DNA of 15,820 bases from JAFHCF01 sp048497495 (lineage in GTDB: Bacteria; Pseudomonadota; Alphaproteobacteria; Rhizobiales; Ancalomicrobiaceae), in contig JAFHCF010000111.1 in the NCBI GenBank assembly GCA_048497495.1, positions 1-15,820 of the forward strand. The letters run 5' to 3'. This document shows positions 1 through 6,618 of the stretch, in pieces (the stretch's first letter is position 1; the number at the start of each line of letters is the position of its first letter). Both the position numbers and the translations under genes were made by a program. The notes under the pieces were generated by a model. The model searched no databases. It saw only the letters and a program-made list of their open reading frames with translations, and was not told the origin of the DNA.

Positions 1-3000
1 CGGACCGGGGGGCCGGCGGGGGCGGGGGGGTGGGCGGCGGGCCGCCACCGCCGGGGTGGCGGCCGCCGTTGCCGCGAGCCTCGAAGAAGGTGCGCGCCGA
101 CAGGCAGCCGAGCGGGATCACCACCAGGGTGAGGAAGGTGGCGACCAGCGAGCCGAACAGCAGCGACACCGCCATGCCCTGGAAGATCGGATCCGACAGC
201 AGCACCATCGAGCCGATCACCAGCGCCAGCGCGGTGATCAGGATCGGCCGCAGGCGGACGCGACCGGCCATGACGATGGCGTCACGCACCGTCCAACCCT
301 CGGCGACCTTGGAACGGGCGAATTCGACCAAGAGGATCGAATTGCGCACGATGATGCCGGCGAGCGCGATGAAGCCGATCATCGAGGTGGCGGTGAAGTC
401 GGCGCCGAGCAGCCAATGGCCGGGGATGATGCCGATCAGCGTCAACGGGATCGGCGCCATCACCACCAGCGGCAGCAGGAACGAGCGGAACTCGGCCACC
501 ACCAGGATGTAGATCAGCACCAGGGCGGCGCCGAAGGCGATCCCCATGTCGCGGAAGGTGACGTAGGTGACCTCCCACTCGCCGTCCCATTTGAAGCCGG
601 AGACGCCGGTGTCGGAGGGCCGGCCGAAATAGTGGCCGGAGATGGTCAGCCCGTCGGGGGTGACGTAGTTCTTCAGCGCCGCGTCGACCGCCAACATGCC
701 GTAGAGCGGCGCCCCGAGCCGGCCGATGACGTCGGCGGTGACGTATTCCAGCGCCCTCAGGTCCTTGTGATAGACCGGCGGATCGATCGGGCGCGGCACG
801 AAGCGGCCGAGTTCGCCGAGCGGCACCGAGGCCCCGGTCTGCGAGCGGATCGGCAGGACCAGCAGGTTGCCGAGATTGACGCGGGTGGCGAGCGGCACCT
901 GGAGGACGATCACCGTCTGCTCGAGATTGGTGCCGCCGGCGAGCGGGCCGACCTCGAAGCCGCCGGTCGCCATCTTCAGCTCGCGGTTGATGTCCTCCGC
1001 CGCGACGCCGAACATCCCGGCCTTGATCCGATCGATCTCGAACTGGATGTCGTCGTGGCGCGCCTCCATGAAGGTGTTCACGTCGGCGACGTCGGGCGTC
1101 TTCTGGAGGATCTCCATGATGTCGCCGGCGACCTTGCGGCGGATCTCCGCCGTCGGGCCGTAGAGCTCGACCACCACGGGGGCGAGCACCGGTGGGCCGG
1201 GAGGGGCCTCGGCGATGGTCAGGCGGGCGCCGGAGGCCCGGGCGATCGGGGTCAGGACCTCGCGCACCTGCGTCGCGATCTCGTGGCTCGAGCGGGCGCG
1301 CTTCTCCTTGTCGAGGAGTTGGACGGCGACGTCGCCCTGCCACGGCTGCGAGCGCAGGAAGTAGTGACGCACCAGGCCGTTGAAGTTGAACGGTGAGGCG
1401 GTGCCGACATAGGTCTGGAAGGCCGAGACCTCGGGGATCGCCTGCAGCTCGGTGCCCAGTCGATGCGCCAGATTGGCGGTGACGAAGAGATCGGTGCCCT
1501 CCGGCATGTCGATGACGACCTGCAATTCCGACTTGTTGTCGTAGGGCAGCATCTTGAATGGGACGAGCTTGAACATGAACATCGACATGGCGAGCATCAT
1601 CGCGACGATGATCGCCAGGAGCGTCACGAGACCGCGCGCCTTCGAATTCATGATCGGATCGATCAGGCGGCCGTACCATTTGGCGATCGCCACCGACTGG
1701 CGATGCTCGCGCTCGGCGGCGCGCTTCAGGTCGGCCATCTTCGGCTTCACCCGAGCGGCGAGCCAGGGGACGAAGACGAAGGCGGCGATCAGCGAGAAGA
1801 TCATCGCCGCCGACGACAGCACCGGGATGGGCAGCATGTAGGGGCCCATCATGTCGGAGACGAAGCCCATCGGCAGCAGCGCCGCCACCACCGTGAAGGT
1901 GGCGAGGATGGTCGGGTTGCCGACCTCGTCGACGGCGTCGACGGTCTCCTCGTCGGCGGTGTCGCCGGCCTGGAGCCAGCGGCGATAGATGTTCTCGACC
2001 ACCACGATGGCGTCGTCGACGAGGATGCCGATGGCGAAGACCAGGGCGAACATCGAGACGCGGTTGATGGTGAATTTCAGGATATAGGCGACCGCCAGCG
2101 ACATCAGCAGCACGGCGGGAATGGTGATCAGCACGATCACCGCCGGCCGCGAGCCCATGGTGAGAAAAGCGAGTACCGTGACCAGCGCCGAGACGATGAA
2201 CAGCTTCAGGATGAGGTGCGAGACCTTGTCGTGGGCGGTGGCGCCGTAGTCGCGCGAGACGTTGACGACGACGTCGGCGGGGATCAGCGAGCCCTTCATC
2301 GCCGCGAGTTCGGCGTTGAGCGCCTCGGCGACGTCGACGCCGTTGGTGCCGCGCTTCTTGGCCACCGCCACGGTCACCGCCGGCAGGGTGACGAACCTGC
2401 CGTCGGCCCGGCGTTCGGAGGCGTCGACGATGGTCCGGGTCTCGCGCTCGCCCTGGCGGATGTAGGCGACGTCGCGCAGGAAGATCGGCTTGGCGCCGAT
2501 GACCGAGACGACGAGGTCGCCGATGTCGACGGCATTGGCGAGGAAGTCGCCGGTGAAGACGTTGAACCAGCGATTGCCGTCGATGACGTCGCCGGCCGGC
2601 ATGCGCTGGTTGGCGGCGGAGATCACCCTGGCGACCTGGCCGAGGGTGAGGCCGTGGGCGGCGAGCGCCGAGGGATCGATCTCGACGCGCACCTGCTCGG
2701 GGCTGCCGCCGACGACGAAGCTCTGGCCGGTGTTGGGCAACGACTTGAAGCGCTGCACCACGTCGAGGGCGAGCTTGCGCAACTGCACCAGATCGAGCGC
2801 CGGCGAGGACAGCGTGGCGGTGAGGACCGGCACGTCGTCGATGCTCTTCGGCTTCACCAGGGGCTGCATGACGCCCTTGGGGATCAGGTCCATGTGGCTG
2901 TAGAGCTTGTCGTAGAGCTTGACCAACGACGGTTCCAACTGCTCGCCGACGTCGAAGCGCACGGTGACCATCGACAGGCCCTCGCGCGACATCGAGTAGA

Positions 3001-3310
3001 CGTGCTTGACCCCCGAGAGCTCCGACATCAGCCGTTCCAGCGGCTCGGAGATCAGGTTGACCACCTCGGACGCCGGGGCGCCGGGATAGGCGACGAAGAT
3101 GTCGACCATCGGCACCGAGATCTGCGGATCCTCCTCGCGCGGCGTCACCAGCATGCCGAGGGCGCCGATCAGGAAGAAGGCGACCAGCAGCAGGGGCGTC
3201 AGCGGGCTCTCGATGAAGGCGCGCGCGGTGCGGCCGGCGATGCCGATGCCGTTCCCGTGGCCCTTGCGAGGGGTTTCACCGTGGCCCGCGTCGTGGGAGA
3301 TCTCGGTCAT
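1..3310 (-). CDS. RND-family efflux permease (AcrB/HAE-like), 3' end beyond window
   Basis: Inner-membrane proton-driven RND transporter subunit, expected to work as a trimer with the adaptor encoded just upstream. 1103 residues are visible and no stop is reached before position 1. TM1 is near residues 32-54, followed by the first porter loop (PREEDP, then the YPGAPASEV motif). The TM4 signature GILVDDAIVVVEN carries the proton-relay aspartates D432 and D433. At the TM10 position equivalent to AcrB K940 the motif is VRNSILLVEF, with Arg (R989) instead of Lys. After the last helix the chain enters a Gly/Pro-rich low-complexity tail (GGGG, then PPPTPPPPPAPRS) that is still open at the edge. The ATG at 3310 has a strong Shine-Dalgarno directly upstream and lies 14 bp after the adaptor stop. 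Family assignment is secure. The substrate is not readable; the subfamily resembles drug/lipid exporters rather than CusA metal pumps. Confidence 0.95.
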   Translation of the reverse strand, partial: MTEISHDAGHGETPRKGHGNGIGIAGRTARAFIESPLTPLLLVAFFLIGALGMLVTPREEDPQISVPMVDIFVAYPGAPASEVVNLISEPLERLMSELSGVKHVYSMSREGLSMVTVRFDVGEQLEPSLVKLYDKLYSHMDLIPKGVMQPLVKPKSIDDVPVLTATLSSPALDLVQLRKLALDVVQRFKSLPNTGQSFVVGGSPEQVRVEIDPSALAAHGLTLGQVARVISAANQRMPAGDVIDGNRWFNVFTGDFLANAVDIGDLVVSVIGAKPIFLRDVAYIRQGERETRTIVDASERRADGRFVTLPAVTVAVAKKRGTNGVDVAEALNAELAAMKGSLIPADVVVNVSRDYGATAHDKVSHLILKLFIVSALVTVLAFLTMGSRPAVIVLITIPAVLLMSLAVAYILKFTINRVSMFALVFAIGILVDDAIVVVENIYRRWLQAGDTADEETVDAVDEVGNPTILATFTVVAALLPMGFVSDMMGPYMLPIPVLSSAAMIFSLIAAFVFVPWLAARVKPKMADLKRAAEREHRQSVAIAKWYGRLIDPIMNSKARGLVTLLAIIVAMMLAMSMFMFKLVPFKMLPYDNKSELQVVIDMPEGTDLFVTANLAHRLGTELQAIPEVSAFQTYVGTASPFNFNGLVRHYFLRSQPWQGDVAVQLLDKEKRARSSHEIATQVREVLTPIARASGARLTIAEAPPGPPVLAPVVVELYGPTAEIRRKVAGDIMEILQKTPDVADVNTFMEARHDDIQFEIDRIKAGMFGVAAEDINRELKMATGGFEVGPLAGGTNLEQTVIVLQVPLATRVNLGNLLVLPIRSQTGASVPLGELGRFVPRPIDPPVYHKDLRALEYVTADVIGRLGAPLYGMLAVDAALKNYVTPDGLTISGHYFGRPSDTGVSGFKWDGEWEVTYVTFRDMGIAFGAALVLIYILVVAEFRSFLLPLVVMAPIPLTLIGIIPGHWLLGADFTATSMIGFIALAGIIVRNSILLVEFARSKVAEGWTVRDAIVMAGRVRLRPILITALALVIGSMVLLSDPIFQGMAVSLLFGSLVATFLTLVVIPLGCLSARTFFEARGNGGRHPGGGGPPPTPPPPPAPRS

Positions 3311-3324
3311 TCCACCTCCCCCGA
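3311..3324 (-). promoter_or_regulatory. Strong ribosome binding site of the RND permease gene
   Basis: The 14 bases between the adaptor stop and the permease ATG read TCGGGGGAGGTGGA on the coding strand. This is an extended GGGGGAGG anti-Shine-Dalgarno match that fixes the permease start and indicates efficient translation coupled to the adaptor gene. Confidence 0.8.
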
Positions 3325-4602
3325 TCACGGCCGCCCGGCGAAGAGCTGATCGCCGGACTTGAGGTTGGGGGCGGGGCTGGCGACGACCCGTTCGCCGGCC
3401 TGGAGGCCGGAGAGCACGGCGATGCGGTCGCCGGTGACGTCGCCGAGGCGGAGGATGCGCATTTCGGCGCGGCCGTCGCCGTCGACGACGAAGGCGAGCG
3501 GCTGACTGCCGCGATGGACGATCGCCGAGGCGGGAATGGCCGGCGCGTAGGCCGAGGGCGTGTTGCCGCCGGCCTGGGGGATCCAGGCGAGGGCGTACAT
3601 GCCGGGCGCCGCGGGAGCGCCGGCCGGCAGCGCCAGCTTGACCGAGATGGTGCGCTGGGCGCGATCGGCGGCGGGATGGATCTGGGTGATCGGCGCCCAG
3701 ACGTTGCCGCCGGTCAGGCTGACCGGCACCGCGTCGCCGAGCTTCATCTGGCCGACCAGATTGGTCGGAACCTCGATGCGGACCTCGAGCTGGTCGACGT
3801 CGGCGAGATCGGCGAGCGGCTGGCCGGGCTGGACGACGTCGCCGACGCGGACGTGGCGGGTCATCAGCACGGCGGCGACCGGGGTGATCGCCCGCCGGGT
3901 GCGCAGGCGCTGATCGAGGCCGTCGATGCGGGCCTGGGAGGCGGTCAGCGCCGCCAACTGGCGCTCGTAGTCGGCGCGGGCGTTGTTGAGCGCCGGCCAG
4001 CTCTTCTGAGATTGGGCCTGGGTCATCATCGGCCCGGTGGAGCCGAAGGGCGAGCCGGGTCCGCCGGCCATGCCGGGGAAGGCACCGCCCATGAAGCTCT
4101 GCGCCATGTTGTAGAAGGGCGTGAACATCCGCTCGTAGGCGTCCTGACCCGGACCGCCCATCGGCGAGGTGCGCTGGCCGTAGATCGAATGATAGAGCTG
4201 GGTCTGGGCGTTCTGCTGGGCGGCCATGTCGCCGGCGAGCGCCGCCCAGGCGGAGCGGTACTCGGGCTTCAGGGCGTCCTCGTCGAGGCCGACGACGATC
4301 TGGCCGGCGGCGAGGCGCTCGCCCTCCTGGCCCGCCACATAGGTCACCCGGCCGGGGCCCTGGGCGCTCAGCTTCACCGTGGTGCGCGGCTCGACGTAGC
4401 CGCCGAGCTTGAGGCGGGCGGCGGCCGGCATGCGGCCGACCTCGATGATCGAGACGGTCGGGCCGGCGGGTTGGCCGCGCGATGCGCGCGCCGTGGCGGC
4501 GCGATCGGCGGTGCCGCCGTTTCCGCCGAGCCAGGAGACGACGAGCCCGCCGATCACCGCGGCGACCAGGAACCCCGTCAATTTCAGGAGAGTGGACAGC
4601 AT
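3325..4602 (-). CDS. RND periplasmic adaptor (membrane fusion protein)
   Basis: 425-aa adaptor linking the inner-membrane RND pump to an outer-membrane channel, which is not encoded in this window. Residues 5-26 form a hydrophobic N-terminal anchor without an obvious lipobox. The first beta-barrel/lipoyl half follows (about 50-110, with GGYVEPRTTVKLSAQGPGRV), then an alpha-hairpin region (about 112-235). The second lipoyl half comes next (VRVGDVVQPGQPLADLADV, about 251-269), then the beta-barrel and membrane-proximal domains to the C-terminus. The hairpin is interrupted at about residues 146-200 by a Met/Gly/Pro-rich insert with seven Met between 148 and 193 (M148, M159, M166, M171, M178, M192, M193). 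It starts 33 bp after the SCP2-like gene stop and is followed 14 bp later by the permease, so it is clearly in the operon. The Shine-Dalgarno (ACGGGAACGG) is weaker than that of the permease. Confidence 0.93.
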   Translation of the reverse strand: MLSTLLKLTGFLVAAVIGGLVVSWLGGNGGTADRAATARASRGQPAGPTVSIIEVGRMPAAARLKLGGYVEPRTTVKLSAQGPGRVTYVAGQEGERLAAGQIVVGLDEDALKPEYRSAWAALAGDMAAQQNAQTQLYHSIYGQRTSPMGGPGQDAYERMFTPFYNMAQSFMGGAFPGMAGGPGSPFGSTGPMMTQAQSQKSWPALNNARADYERQLAALTASQARIDGLDQRLRTRRAITPVAAVLMTRHVRVGDVVQPGQPLADLADVDQLEVRIEVPTNLVGQMKLGDAVPVSLTGGNVWAPITQIHPAADRAQRTISVKLALPAGAPAAPGMYALAWIPQAGGNTPSAYAPAIPASAIVHRGSQPLAFVVDGDGRAEMRILRLGDVTGDRIAVLSGLQAGERVVASPAPNLKSGDQLFAGRP

Positions 4603-4635
4603 GGCGCCGTTCCCGTCAGAACTTCGAAGGGGCGA

Positions 4636-5040
4636 TCAGGTCCGTGGAACGGTTCCCATCACGGAGAAGCTCTTGATGAACGGGCCGGCCATCGCCGGGT
4701 TCTTGACCATGGCGCCGTAGTCGCCGACCTTGAATTTCAGCTTGCCGGTGGTGTAGGCGAGGCCGAGGGCCATCATGCCGATGCCGCCCTTGCACCATTT
4801 CTCCCAATCGGCCGGGCTGGCGCGCAGATCCCAGTTCAGGGCCTGGCCGGCGAAGCCGGCGGCGGCGGTGACGTAGCCGTTTTCCACCGTGATGCAGCCG
4901 CGCGGGGTGGCTTCACCGTCGAAGCCGTAGCCGATCACCGAGTTGAAACCGATCTTGGCCAGGGCATCGCCCAATTCCGGCTCGTCGTTCCAGGCATTTC
5001 CGAAGTCGACCATCCAGTCGTCAGAAAACAGAGCAGCCAT
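4636..5040 (-). CDS. SCP2-like (sterol carrier/lipid-binding fold) small protein
   Basis: 134-aa soluble protein without signal peptide or membrane helix. The central WDLRASPADWEKW (about 70-82) and the C-terminal YTTGKLKFKVGDYGAMVKN (about 96-114) are the pattern of SCP2 sterol-binding-domain proteins: a gly-rich strand, then 'G-K-L-K-hydrophobic-x-G-D' before the last helix. C49 and C83 are the only cysteines. SCP2 domains shield acyl or lipid ligands in a hydrophobic tunnel; the ligand here is unknown. The start is set by a GGGGGG Shine-Dalgarno 5 bases before the ATG at 5040. The gene lies between the DsrE-like gene (109-bp gap) and the RND adaptor (33-bp gap). The family call rests on motif resemblance only, so a divergent or unrelated alpha/beta fold remains possible. 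Confidence 0.72.
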   Translation of the reverse strand: MAALFSDDWMVDFGNAWNDEPELGDALAKIGFNSVIGYGFDGEATPRGCITVENGYVTAAAGFAGQALNWDLRASPADWEKWCKGGIGMMALGLAYTTGKLKFKVGDYGAMVKNPAMAGPFIKSFSVMGTVPRT

Positions 5041-5149
5041 TTCATCCCCCCGATGTCTTGTTTCGCGGCGTATCGCCGTCGTTTGAAATCAGTCCTCATG
5101 CACGATCGATGGTCTCCCGACGCCGCACCGTCTCCCCCGAGACGCTGCG

Positions 5150-5650
5150 TCAGACGAAGAGATTGACCCTCGAGTCCAGGGCTTCCTCCATGTAGGTGGC
5201 GGCACCGCCGAGGGTGACGCCGTCGATCAGGTCCTTCGGCTCGAAACCGAAGAGATCCATGGTCATCTGGCAGGCGATCACCTTGGCGCCCGCCTCGATG
5301 GTCAGGGCCCGCAACTCCTCGAGGTCGGCAACCCGCGTCCGGGCGAACATGCGGCGCATGTGATCGCTCAACTCGCCCTCGAAGCCCGGCAGCGCCGACA
5401 GCATGTCGACGATGCCGACGTGACCGCCGAAGGCGGGAAGACGCAGCGCCGGATTGCCGAGGGCGGCGACGCCCGCGTCGATCCGATGGGTGAGGAGGGA
5501 GAGGCCGTAGAAGGTGAAGAACATCGTCACCTCGACGCCCATCGCGGCGCCCATCGTCGCCAGGATGAAGGGCGGGTAGGCCGCGTCGAGCGCGCCCTTG
5601 GAGACGATGATCGTCATGCGCCGCGACCGCTCGTCGCGTCGATCCTCCAT
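5150..5650 (-). CDS. DsrE/DsrF/DrsH-like family protein (COG2210 / PF13686 type)
   Basis: 166-aa cytoplasmic protein, first gene of the operon. From M12 the sequence follows the DrsE_2 pattern: an N-terminal strand MTIIVSKGALDAAYPPF, then AAMGVEVTMFFTFYGLSLL (about 35-53). After a variable loop comes ADLEELRALTIEAGAKVIACQMTMDLFG with the single conserved cysteine (C127). The end is DLIDGVTLGGAATYMEEALDS and a VNLFV terminus. In the family this cysteine carries or handles sulfane sulfur (persulfide) in sulfur-relay systems with TusA, rhodanese or sHdr/Dsr enzymes, none of which is in this window. The second conserved Cys or Met-rich loop seen in some relatives is absent. ATGs at 5656, 5650 and 5617 are in frame; 5650 is chosen because GGGAGG lies 9 bases upstream. 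A near-consensus promoter precedes the gene. Confidence 0.88.
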   Translation of the reverse strand: MEDRRDERSRRMTIIVSKGALDAAYPPFILATMGAAMGVEVTMFFTFYGLSLLTHRIDAGVAALGNPALRLPAFGGHVGIVDMLSALPGFEGELSDHMRRMFARTRVADLEELRALTIEAGAKVIACQMTMDLFGFEPKDLIDGVTLGGAATYMEEALDSRVNLFV

Positions 5651-5659
5651 GACCATTTT

Positions 5660-5665
5660 CCTCCC
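5660..5665 (-). promoter_or_regulatory. Shine-Dalgarno deciding the DsrE-like start
   Basis: GGGAGG on the minus strand. It lies 9 bases before the ATG at 5650 and only 3 bases before the ATG at 5656, so 5650 is the better-spaced start. Two extra residues (MV) would be added if 5656 were used. Confidence 0.65.
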
Positions 5666-5729
5666 TGTCCGATTTTCGGATCTTAAGTCGGATCGCCGAT
5701 GCAAGATATTAGTGGCGACTGCATTAGTA

Positions 5730-5747
5730 GATTAAATTATCCTAATC
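5730..5747. promoter_or_regulatory. Operator candidate 1: inverted repeat over the -10 element
   Basis: GATTAAATTATCCTAATC is a perfect 5-bp inverted repeat (GATTA-N8-TAATC) spanning the -10 hexamer of the operon promoter. Arms 13 bp apart centre to centre suit a small dimeric winged-helix repressor, and binding here would block RNA polymerase. No regulator gene is adjacent. Confidence 0.5.
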
Positions 5748-5764
5748 GATTGAAGCAGAGTCAA
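5736..5764 (-). promoter_or_regulatory. Sigma-70-type promoter of the DsrE-SCP2-RND operon
   Basis: On the minus strand TTGACT (5764-5759) is followed after exactly 17 bases by GATAAT (5741-5736). Each hexamer has one mismatch to the housekeeping consensus. The predicted transcription start is near 5729, giving an untranslated leader of about 80 bases before the ATG at 5650. Such a strong match is unusual for a GC-rich alphaproteobacterium and suggests a high-output promoter held off by a repressor. The dyad at 5730-5747 covers the -10 element. Confidence 0.72.
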
Positions 5765-5780
5765 GCGTGACGTTTCAAGG

Positions 5781-5797
5781 ATTTAGTTATCCCTAAT
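5781..5797. promoter_or_regulatory. Operator candidate 2: second copy 50 bp upstream
   Basis: ATTTAGTTATCCCTAAT matches candidate 1 closely (shared TTATCC(C)TAAT right half) and keeps imperfect dyad symmetry (TTTAG near one end, CTAAT at the other). Its left edge is 50 bp from that of candidate 1, about five helical turns, as expected for two sites on the same face of the DNA. A further CCCTAAT occurs at 5901-5907. Confidence 0.4.
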
Positions 5798-5924
5798 AAG
5801 TAGGTATAGTTACTCATAAATTGCTTTTGTCGATCGCTTCGACTGTGTTACTGCTGCGTAATGTGGCATTTCAGTACTATTTCCATCGAACGACATTGAA
5901 CCCTAATCGTCATCGTTGCTTGAT

Positions 5925-6041
5925 ATTTCTAATATTTTAGAATTCTCGAATGTAATAAAATCGTGACAACCTGGATGAGGCATTCGGTCTTGGTGCGCTC
6001 CGGCGCGCGCCGCGCCGGCACGTCTGGGAACTATTAGAAAT
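5925..6041. repeat. 10-bp inverted repeat pair flanking about 97 bp
   Basis: ATTTCTAATA at 5925-5934 is the exact reverse complement of TATTAGAAAT at 6032-6041. Both are followed or overlapped by TTTTAG (5935-5940 and 6041-6046). Within the left copy TTCTAA-TATT-TTAGAA (5927-5942) is itself a perfect 6-bp hairpin, and AGAATTCT (5939-5946) is a palindrome. No function can be assigned. Confidence 0.5.
6000..6018. repeat. GC-rich perfect hairpin downstream of vsr
   Basis: CCGGCGCG, a 3-base CGC loop, then CGCGCCGG: an 8-bp perfect stem lying 112 bp past the vsr stop. It could end transcription of the dcm-type/vsr pair, but no T-run follows on either strand, so an intrinsic terminator is not established. 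Confidence 0.4.
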
Positions 6042-6129
6042 TTTAGATGTATTCCAAGGACGCGATCGCGACGCGCGTTCCTTCGCCGGCACCAGCGGAC
6101 GGGTCGGCGGCGCCGTCGCTCCGCGAGGT

Positions 6130-6618
6130 TCAGGCACGGGACCGGCCGTCGGCGAATGCCCATCGGGCGAGGCGATCGAGGCGGGGGCCGCAGGTCGCCA
6201 CTTCGCATTCCCAGATCACCAGGACGCGGAAGCCCGACGCCCGGAGGCGGCGGATGGCGACGGCGTCGCGCGTCCGATTGGCGGCGAATTTCGCGGCCCA
6301 GAAGGCACGGTTGTTCTTGGGCAGCGTGGCGCGGCGGCAGCCGGTGTGTCGGTGCCAGAAACAGCCGTTGACGAAGATCGCCCAGCGGCGGGCGCGATTG
6401 GCGAAGTCCGGGGAGCCCGGCAGGGCGCGAACCCCGCGGCGATAGGCGAGACCTCGGGCGCGCAGCAGCGCCGCCACCGCCTCCTCCGGCGCCGTCCGCG
6501 CCTGCCGCACCCGGCCGAGCAGCCGGGAGCGTTCCGGCGACTGAGGGGTCGGCCGATCGCCGCCGCGTCGTTTCGCCGTCTCGTCGATCGGATCGGCCAT
6601 CCCGCCCTCTCGCCTCAT
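6130..6618 (-). CDS. vsr: Very short patch repair (Vsr) DNA mismatch endonuclease
   Basis: 162-aa nuclease that nicks 5' of the T in T:G mismatches created when 5-methylcytosine deaminates, protecting sites methylated by the partner methyltransferase. Visible motifs are PGSPDF with the catalytic Asp (D71), NGCFWHRHTGC with the zinc/active-site residues C86, H89, H91 and C94, and VIWECE with C138. These match the E. coli Vsr arrangement with one extra residue between the last His and Cys. The ATG at 6618 overlaps the methyltransferase TGA in an ATGA (6615-6618), implying translational coupling. An in-frame ATG at 6600 (156 aa) preceded by GAGGGCGGG is an equally reasonable start and matches the usual 'MADP/MADV' beginning. 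The N-terminus to about residue 35 is basic and probably flexible. Confidence 0.94.
   Translation of the reverse strand: MRREGGMADPIDETAKRRGGDRPTPQSPERSRLLGRVRQARTAPEEAVAALLRARGLAYRRGVRALPGSPDFANRARRWAIFVNGCFWHRHTGCRRATLPKNNRAFWAAKFAANRTRDAVAIRRLRASGFRVLVIWECEVATCGPRLDRLARWAFADGRSRA

Larger units (their letters stand above)
5651..6129. other. 479-bp AT-rich non-coding stretch between vsr and the RND operon
   Basis: No convincing gene on either strand: the open frames here are short, biased shadows without a ribosome site. GC content is about 39% over 5701-6000 by hand count (116 of 300), against roughly 70% in the neighbouring genes. It contains the operon promoter, the two operator candidates and, further right, a cluster of AT-rich inverted repeats and one GC-rich perfect hairpin. 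It may be a regulatory region, the scar of a transferred segment, or a nucleoid-protein-bound island. Confidence 0.75.

Noticed and set aside
1463..3349. Plus-strand open frame of 628 codons antisense to the RND permease
   Set aside because: His/Asp/Arg/Gln-rich shadow product; the minus strand carries an unambiguous RND permease through the same stretch.
5066..5078. Small hairpin CGGCG-TAT-CGCCG between the DsrE-like and SCP2-like genes as attenuator
   Set aside because: Only five pairs, no T-run and no competing structure seen.
6000..6018. Intrinsic terminator for the methyltransferase/vsr transcript
   Set aside because: The stem is perfect but no T-run follows on either strand, so I list it only as a hairpin.
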